Source: Clostridiales bacterium (GTDB taxonomy: Bacteria > Bacillota > Clostridia > Lachnospirales > Lachnospiraceae). Taken from it: a DNA stretch of 10,225 bases. Below the pieces are notes generated by a model. That model was not told the DNA's origin. It did no database searches and was given only the letters and a program-made list of their open reading frames with translations. Below, in pieces: positions 5,312-10,225 of the stretch (positions are counted from its first letter, which is position 1; each line of letters opens with the position of its first letter). A program made the translations under genes and the position numbers. Location: the NCBI GenBank assembly GCA_019423795.1, contig JAHZAT010000077.1, positions 1 through 10,225 of the forward strand, given 5' to 3'.

Positions 5312-6649
5312 TTACTTTATTTCTATTTTCTGTTTCTGTTTTTCATTGAGAACTGCTTTCTGTTTTAAGAAATTAATCTTCGCTGCTTTCGTATAATCAA
5401 CGCCTTTGAATGCATTGTAAAATTCAAGTACCAGCTGTTCTTTTTCATAATCTGTCCATGTGTCAATACTTCCACCATCTTTGATCAGGGATCTTCCCTT
5501 GTTATCTACGATAAATCTGCCCTCTAGTCCGTCTGTTAAGATTGCTCCGTCATAATCTAGAACTTTAAAGTAAATTCTCAGATTGTGTTTTTGTTTTTTT
5601 ACATCTGCCACTTTTAATTTGGTATGATCACTGACTTTGACAATCTCATTTTTCTTCAGATTTAATACTGCTTTCTGTACTTTTCCATTCTTTGTTACCA
5701 CAGATTGTTTTTTAACTGGAATGATTTCCAGTGATCTTGTGTGTGTATGTTTGAAAAACTGATAGATATCTTTGCTTTTTTCTGAATTAGTTTTTTCTTC
5801 ATAGTAGAGATATCTTCCTTTATTATCTCTGATCACAAGATCATGTTTTTTGTCATTGCTTCGCAAGGTATTTCCTAATGGAGATATAATAACTCTGTCT
5901 ACGATTGATTTCTTAGATCGTATGATCACTTTTGTCTTCTTTGCGACCTTGCTTCGATCAACCGCAAGCTGCATAGACCAGTCACCTTTGGTATCCCATA
6001 AATAGTTGGTTTTAATATCCAGTTTTACTTTCTTTTTTAATTTTCCAGTAAGATTAAAACGATAAACTCCTTTAATCTTATGGTTGTTGATCCTGTAAGC
6101 TTCCGTTACTCCCGTTTCATTTACTTCATCATTTGCTTTTCCATCAATGGAAATCTGTGGTCCAAGCCATATACTGTTAAGGTTCCAGCGCTCTTGTAAA
6201 CTATCTTTTTTAACTTTTTCAAGCTTTTCGGCTCTCGTTGTTTTATTTAATGACACTGTATAATACAATAATAAATTACCTTCATCCAGACCGACATTGT
6301 CAATTCTTAATGTAATTCCCTGATCTGTTCTGCTTATTCCTGCCTTTGCATTATTTTTTTGAATCTCGTTTAGTTTCACAGACCTTTGATATTGCCTGCT
6401 TCCATGTTTTGTGTCCAATTTTCCTGTTCCTAATGTGATCAATTTCGCACCTGCAAACACTGTCACTGTTGATAAAGATAATACAGCCACAAATACCACG
6501 GCATTTTTCCAGATTCTATGAATTTTACTTCTTTTTGTTTCTTCCGGCAATCCATCTAACAGATCATCCATCCTTTTTCTGGTTAATTCTGGCATCTGTT
6601 CCTGTATTTTTTCTCTCTTGATCCTTTTTCTTAACTCATGCTCCTTCAT
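5312..6649 (-). CDS. Membrane-anchored anti-sigma-type protein, DUF4179 family
   Basis: The 445-residue protein has a charged cytoplasmic N-terminus (1-47), one membrane segment (about 48-69, NAVVFVAVLSLSTVTVFAGA) and a large external, beta-rich, lysine-rich domain (70-445). The segment following the membrane, with GITLRIDNV and NLLLYYTVSL, has the look of DUF4179, and the C-terminal part may be the DUF5643 domain that often follows it; both calls are from memory of family appearance. In this arrangement the N-terminus is expected to hold the sigma factor at the membrane until an outside signal releases it. There is no zinc-binding HxxxCxxC motif, so it is not a ZAS-type anti-sigma. ATG 6649 is chosen because AAGGAG lies 9 nt upstream; a GTG at 6655 lies only 3 nt from it. 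It overlaps the sigma gene by 14 nt. The sensed signal is unknown. Confidence 0.8.
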   Translation of the reverse strand: MKEHELRKRIKREKIQEQMPELTRKRMDDLLDGLPEETKRSKIHRIWKNAVVFVAVLSLSTVTVFAGAKLITLGTGKLDTKHGSRQYQRSVKLNEIQKNNAKAGISRTDQGITLRIDNVGLDEGNLLLYYTVSLNKTTRAEKLEKVKKDSLQERWNLNSIWLGPQISIDGKANDEVNETGVTEAYRINNHKIKGVYRFNLTGKLKKKVKLDIKTNYLWDTKGDWSMQLAVDRSKVAKKTKVIIRSKKSIVDRVIISPLGNTLRSNDKKHDLVIRDNKGRYLYYEEKTNSEKSKDIYQFFKHTHTRSLEIIPVKKQSVVTKNGKVQKAVLNLKKNEIVKVSDHTKLKVADVKKQKHNLRIYFKVLDYDGAILTDGLEGRFIVDNKGRSLIKDGGSIDTWTDYEKEQLVLEFYNAFKGVDYTKAAKINFLKQKAVLNEKQKQKIEIK

Positions 6650-7151
6650 ATGCACCTTCTCCTTCCATCTCTAATAAATCCTTTAATTGTTTTCTTCCTC
6701 TGGCAAGTCTTGATTTTACGGTTCCTTGCGGTATATCTAAGATTTTGGCGATTTCTTTTGTGGAAAATTCATCATAATAATATAAGATCAATACTTCCTG
6801 ATGCTGTTTTGGCATTCTTAAAATATAACTTAAAATTTCTCCATCCTCTGATACCATATCTTCTGTCCAGTAATCACTGGAATGTTCCTGTTCTGGAAAT
6901 TCAAACGGATCTGTTGGTTCCTGTCTCTTCCTGTTTCTTAAGATCTGATAACATTCATTTGCCAGGATCTGAAAGATCCATGCTTTGAATTTTCTTCTTG
7001 AACGTAATGTATCAATATTTTCATAAGCTTTTAAGATGCTTTCCTGCATCGCATCTTCTCCATCTGCCTGGGTTCCCACGATACCTTTTGCAAATCGAAA
7101 CATATCTGTTTCATACTGTCTGATATACCGACAAAATGTCTCTTTCTTCAT
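6636..7151 (-). CDS. ECF-type RNA polymerase sigma factor
   Basis: The 171-residue protein has the two-domain ECF layout. Region 2 is at about 12-76, with the core-binding and -10-recognition stretch ADGEDAMQESILKAY and the conserved FKAWIFQILAN. A linker rich in acidic residues (77-103) leads to region 4 at about 104-158, whose helix-turn-helix lies at 127-156 (FSTKEIAKILDIPQGTVKSR). It would direct RNA polymerase to a small regulon, commonly for envelope or antimicrobial stress, but the regulon here is unknown. AGGAGG (7162-7157) lies 5 nt before the start. The last 14 nt, counting the stop, overlap the anti-sigma gene, whose ribosome binding site is inside this reading frame, as is usual for a sigma/anti-sigma pair. 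An ECF-like promoter at 7227-7198 suggests autoregulation. Confidence 0.93.
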   Translation of the reverse strand: MKKETFCRYIRQYETDMFRFAKGIVGTQADGEDAMQESILKAYENIDTLRSRRKFKAWIFQILANECYQILRNRKRQEPTDPFEFPEQEHSSDYWTEDMVSEDGEILSYILRMPKQHQEVLILYYYDEFSTKEIAKILDIPQGTVKSRLARGRKQLKDLLEMEGEGAYEGA

Positions 7152-7197
7152 TCTTACCTCCTCTCTTTTCTTTTTTCCCTCTTTTATTGATTCACAT

Positions 7198-7227
7198 ATT
7201 CGATGGATTTACTTGCCGTTTGGTTCC
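7198..7227 (-). promoter_or_regulatory. Candidate ECF-type autoregulatory promoter of the sigma gene
   Basis: On the minus strand GGAACC (7227-7222), typical of ECF -35 elements, is followed after 18 nt by TCGAAT (7203-7198), 46 nt before the start codon. The spacer is slightly longer than the usual 16-17. An A/T block lies directly upstream (7229-7252), where an UP element would be. I see no good housekeeping promoter here. Inference only. Confidence 0.4.
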
Positions 7228-7228
7228 C

Positions 7229-7252
7229 TTTTTTTTATTTTTTTAAAAAAAA
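7229..7252. repeat. Homopolymer A/T block upstream of the sigma gene
   Basis: On the plus strand the block reads T8, A, T7, A8 with no other base. On the minus strand it lies directly upstream of the candidate GGAACC element. It could act as an UP element, as part of the gatB terminator tail, or both. Confidence 0.6.
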
Positions 7253-7265
7253 GATGCATAAATCA

Positions 7266-7308
7266 GAAAAAGACACTTCTATCTTCTCTTGATAAAAGTA
7301 TCTTTTTC
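7266..7308 (-). terminator. Intrinsic terminator after gatB
   Basis: GAAAAAGACACTT (7266-7278) pairs with AAGTATCTTTTTC (7296-7308) over 13 bp with one G-T wobble; the 17-nt loop can add a short TATC/GATA stem. It starts about 48 nt beyond the gatB stop on the minus strand, and its T-run is within the 3' arm, followed by further T-rich sequence. Confidence 0.65.
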
Positions 7309-7356
7309 ACTACTATGCAATTCTCAAGGACTTTAAGACCTCTTGGAATGCTATGG

Positions 7357-8796
7357 TTACATATTATCTAAAATCTCGGTTAAGATCTTATTAACGATTC
7401 CAGGGTTTGCTTTTCCCTGTGTCGCTTTCATTGTCTGTCCTACTAAGAATCCGATAGCTTTCTTCTTACCAGCTTTGTAGTCTTCGACAGATTTTGGATT
7501 GTTTGCTACGATCTCTTCGATCGTTGCTTTTAATGCTCCTTCATCATTCATGGATTTTAATCCATGTTCTTCTACGTATGCTGCAGGATCAATATCTTCT
7601 TTGAATACTTTCTCGAAGACTTCTTTTCCTACGCTTCGGTTGATCTCATTGTTCTTAATCATCTCGATCAGTTTCGCAAGATGTTCTGGCTTAAATGATA
7701 CATCATCGATATCCATCTCTGATTCATTGACCAGACGGATCGTCTCTCCCATTAACCAGTTAGAGACTTCTTTTGGCTCTGATCCAAGTGCGATCGTTGC
7801 TTCGAAGATATCTGCAAGGTGTTTTGATCCTGTGATTATGTCGATATCATAATCTGGAAGGTCGTATTCTTCTTTATAACGGACTTTCTTCTCATCTCTG
7901 AACTCTGGCTGGGCATCTCTTACTTTGTCCATCCATTCATCGCTGATCTCAATCGGTACTAAGTCTGGATCTGGGAAATAACGATAATCCTGTGCGTCTT
8001 CTTTGGAACGCATTGCATAAGATGCTCCCTTCGTGTCATCCCAACGTCTTGTTTCCTGTACGACTTTCTCACCTGCTTCGATCAGGTCGATCTGACGTTC
8101 CATCTCTCCTTCAATGGCTCTCTTGATAGCTTTGAAAGAGTTTAAGTTCTTCATCTCTGTACGTGTTCCAAATTCTTCCGCTCCCACTTCACGGACAGAT
8201 AAGTTCACGTCAGCTCTCATGGAACCTTCCTGTAATTTACAATCTGATGCTCCTAAGTACTGAATGATCAGACGTAACTTCTCAAGATATGCGATAACCT
8301 CATCTGCAGAACGCATATCTGGTTCTGATACGATCTCGATCAGTGGCACTCCAGAACGGTTAAAGTCTACTAAAGAATCTCCTGTCCATGGATCATGCAC
8401 TAATTTTCCTGCATCTTCTTCCATATGGATCTCATGGATTCTGATATCTTTCTTCTCTCCATCTACATCAATCTCTACTTTACCATTTCGACAGATTGGT
8501 AAATATAACTGAGAGATCTGATAGTTCTGTGGATTATCTGGATAAAAATAGTTCTTACGGTCGAATTTACAGTTCTGTGTGATATCACAGTTTGTTGCAA
8601 GTCCAACTGCCATCGCATATTCTACCACCTGTTTATTTAACACTGGTAATGATCCTGGCATACCTGTGCATACAGGACATGTGTGTGTATTTGGTGCTCC
8701 TCCGAATGCTGTGCTGCATCCACAGAAAATCTTTGTCTTTGTTGCTAATTCTACATGGACTTCAAGTCCGATGACTGTTTCGTAATTCTTGCTCAT
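7357..8796 (-). CDS. gatB: Aspartyl/glutamyl-tRNA(Asn/Gln) amidotransferase subunit B
   Basis: The complete 479-residue GatB is the usual length. It has the N-terminal signature VIGLEVHVEL (8-17), four zinc-ligand cysteines (C25, C27, C40, C43), FDRKNYFYPDNPQNYQISQ and the kinase-like core with LVDFNRSGVPLIEIVSEPDM, followed by the helical middle domain and the C-terminal YqeY-like tRNA-binding domain (about 330-479). GatB binds the misacylated tRNA and uses ATP to activate Glu-tRNA(Gln) and/or Asp-tRNA(Asn); ammonia from GatA then converts it to the amide. The ATG shares one base with the gatA stop (TAATG), and AGGAGGGG (8811-8804) lies 7 nt upstream in the gatA end, so the two are translationally coupled. 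A terminator follows at 7308-7266. Confidence 0.98.
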   Translation of the reverse strand: MSKNYETVIGLEVHVELATKTKIFCGCSTAFGGAPNTHTCPVCTGMPGSLPVLNKQVVEYAMAVGLATNCDITQNCKFDRKNYFYPDNPQNYQISQLYLPICRNGKVEIDVDGEKKDIRIHEIHMEEDAGKLVHDPWTGDSLVDFNRSGVPLIEIVSEPDMRSADEVIAYLEKLRLIIQYLGASDCKLQEGSMRADVNLSVREVGAEEFGTRTEMKNLNSFKAIKRAIEGEMERQIDLIEAGEKVVQETRRWDDTKGASYAMRSKEDAQDYRYFPDPDLVPIEISDEWMDKVRDAQPEFRDEKKVRYKEEYDLPDYDIDIITGSKHLADIFEATIALGSEPKEVSNWLMGETIRLVNESEMDIDDVSFKPEHLAKLIEMIKNNEINRSVGKEVFEKVFKEDIDPAAYVEEHGLKSMNDEGALKATIEEIVANNPKSVEDYKAGKKKAIGFLVGQTMKATQGKANPGIVNKILTEILDNM

Positions 8797-10225
8797 TATT
8801 TAGCCCCTCCTTTAGCGATTGCTGGAGCTTCATATGCTCTTGTCTGCTCAAATGTGTATGCTGCCTGAATGATCTTCTTCTCATTGAAGCAGTCTCCGAT
8901 CAGCTGAAGTCCGATTGGCATTCCGTTCTTGTCCTTTCCACATGGAAGAGAGATTCCTGGAAGTCCTGCAAGGTTTACGGAGATTGTGTAGATATCTCCT
9001 AAATACATCTTGATCGGATCACTTAAGCTGTCTCCTAATTTTGGAGCTGTTGTTGGTGCGACTGGTCCTAAGATCACATCGTATTTCTCAAATGCTTTGT
9101 CAAATTCTTTCTTAATCAGTGCTTTTGTTCTTAATGCTTTTAAGTAGTACGCATCGTAATATCCTGAACTTAATACGAATGATCCTAACATAATACGACG
9201 TTTCACTTCGGCTCCAAATCCTTCGGAACGAGTCTTCTTGTACATGTTGTGAAGTCCTTCGTAGTCTTTGGCTCTGTATCCGTATTTGACTCCATCAAAA
9301 CGGGATAAGTTAGAACTTGCTTCTGCTGCTGCGATAACATAATATGCTGGAATTGCATATTCAACTAATCCAAGGTCGAATTCTTCTACGATTGCTCCCT
9401 TTTCTTCTAATGTTTTTGCTGCTGCTAAAACGGCTTCTTTGACTTCTTCATCAAGACCTTCTCCAAAGTAATCCTTTGGAATACCGATCTTCATTCCTTT
9501 GACATCGTCTTTTAATGCTGATGTAAAATCATAAGATTCTAATCTGACAGATGTAGAATCTTTCTCGTCGTGAGATGCGATCGCTTCTAATAATGTTGCA
9601 CAGTCTGTCACATCTTTTGCTAATGGTCCGATCTGATCCAAGGATGATCCGTAAGCGATCAGTCCGTAACGAGATACTGTTCCATAGGTTGGTTTGATCC
9701 CTGTAACACCACAGTAAGATGCTGGCTGTCTGATAGATCCACCGGTATCAGATCCTAACGCCATGAAACATTCGTTAGCTGCAACAGCTGCTGCTGAACC
9801 ACCTGATGATCCACCTGGTACTTTCTCTAAATCCCATGGGTTCTTTGTCACACCATATGCAGAAGTCTCTGTTGTACTTCCCATGGCGAACTCATCCATG
9901 TTTGTCTTTCCTAAAAATACAACTCCTTCTTTGATCAGGTTCTCAACTGCCTGTGCGGAGTATGTTGGTACAAAGTTCTCTAAGATCTTAGAACTGCATG
10001 TTGTTGTATATCCCTTTGTACAGATATTATCCTTAATTGCCATTGGAACTCCAGCTAATGGTCCTGTGTAAGTCCCGTCATCGATTCCTTTCTGTACTTC
10101 TTCGGCTCTCTTTAATGCACTTTCTTCATCGTAAGAGACATATCCATGTACATCACTTTCGACTGCCTTAATCTGTTCAAGTGCTGCCTTTGTTGCTTCT
10201 ACAACTGTGATCTCTTTGTCTTTGA
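8796..10225 (-). CDS. gatA: Glutamyl-tRNA(Gln) amidotransferase subunit A (partial, N-terminus outside window)
   Basis: GatA, an amidase-signature enzyme, hydrolyses glutamine to supply ammonia to GatB. The frame stays open from the stop at 8796 to the right edge, giving 475 residues. The catalytic Ser-cisSer-Lys triad is complete: K64 in MAIKDN, S139 in GGSSGGS (cis-Ser) and S163 (nucleophile) in GSDTGGSIRQPAS, in the visible numbering. This matches K79, S154 and S178 of the Staphylococcus aureus protein with a constant offset of 15, so about 15 N-terminal residues are missing. The ATG at 10043 is internal: it codes for the Met just before the catalytic-lysine motif, and the 60 residues upstream are normal GatA (including GPLAGVP). 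gatC, usually upstream, would lie beyond the edge. Confidence 0.98.
   Translation of the reverse strand, partial: KDKEITVVEATKAALEQIKAVESDVHGYVSYDEESALKRAEEVQKGIDDGTYTGPLAGVPMAIKDNICTKGYTTTCSSKILENFVPTYSAQAVENLIKEGVVFLGKTNMDEFAMGSTTETSAYGVTKNPWDLEKVPGGSSGGSAAAVAANECFMALGSDTGGSIRQPASYCGVTGIKPTYGTVSRYGLIAYGSSLDQIGPLAKDVTDCATLLEAIASHDEKDSTSVRLESYDFTSALKDDVKGMKIGIPKDYFGEGLDEEVKEAVLAAAKTLEEKGAIVEEFDLGLVEYAIPAYYVIAAAEASSNLSRFDGVKYGYRAKDYEGLHNMYKKTRSEGFGAEVKRRIMLGSFVLSSGYYDAYYLKALRTKALIKKEFDKAFEKYDVILGPVAPTTAPKLGDSLSDPIKMYLGDIYTISVNLAGLPGISLPCGKDKNGMPIGLQLIGDCFNEKKIIQAAYTFEQTRAYEAPAIAKGGAK

Noticed and set aside
6638..6988. Plus-strand open frame opposite the sigma factor
   Set aside because: The minus strand encodes an unmistakable ECF sigma factor. 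The plus-strand translation is a hydrophobic shadow with no start signal.
8796..10043. gatA starting at the ATG at 10043
   Set aside because: This Met is part of the catalytic-lysine motif. The frame continues upstream to the window edge with normal GatA sequence.

Overview
The window reads as an ordinary chromosomal stretch of a low-GC, Gram-positive, anaerobic Clostridia. AT-rich intergenic DNA, strong AGGAG-type ribosome binding sites, housekeeping promoters of the TTGACA/TATAAT type, A/T-flanked intrinsic terminators, the GatCAB amidotransferase and a DUF4179-type sigma/anti-sigma pair all fit. A gut Lachnospiraceae is the best guess, but the species cannot be named from sequence alone. 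I see no phage, insertion sequence, CRISPR array, tRNA or rRNA, and no sign of recent transfer.

Left part (1-3655): a CobW/P47K-family GTPase with a histidine-rich metal-binding stretch runs off the left edge on the minus strand. It is divergent from an iron/zinc-dependent alcohol dehydrogenase of the glycerol dehydrogenase type, and the two appear to share an overlapped promoter region with a dyad. The dehydrogenase converges on a hotdog-fold thioesterase across a bidirectional terminator. The thioesterase is divergent from a small all-helical protein of unknown function. A structured, terminator-like region follows, then a CspA-type cold shock gene that ends in a 24-bp perfect hairpin shared with the convergent gene on the other side.

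Right part (3655-10225), all minus strand: a two-gene operon of HAD phosphatases of different subclasses (Cof type first, then YjjG-like) with its own promoter; an ECF sigma factor overlapping its membrane-anchored DUF4179-type anti-sigma gene, with an ECF-like promoter upstream; and gatA-gatB, encoding subunits of the amidotransferase that makes Gln-tRNA(Gln) and/or Asn-tRNA(Asn). gatA is cut by the right edge and lacks about 15 N-terminal residues.

Most of the window is routine. The items most worth a second look are the structured leader before the cold shock gene, the overlapping divergent promoters between the CobW and dehydrogenase genes, the possible autoregulatory promoter of the ECF sigma factor, and departures from family motifs in the CobW GTPase, the dehydrogenase and the thioesterase.
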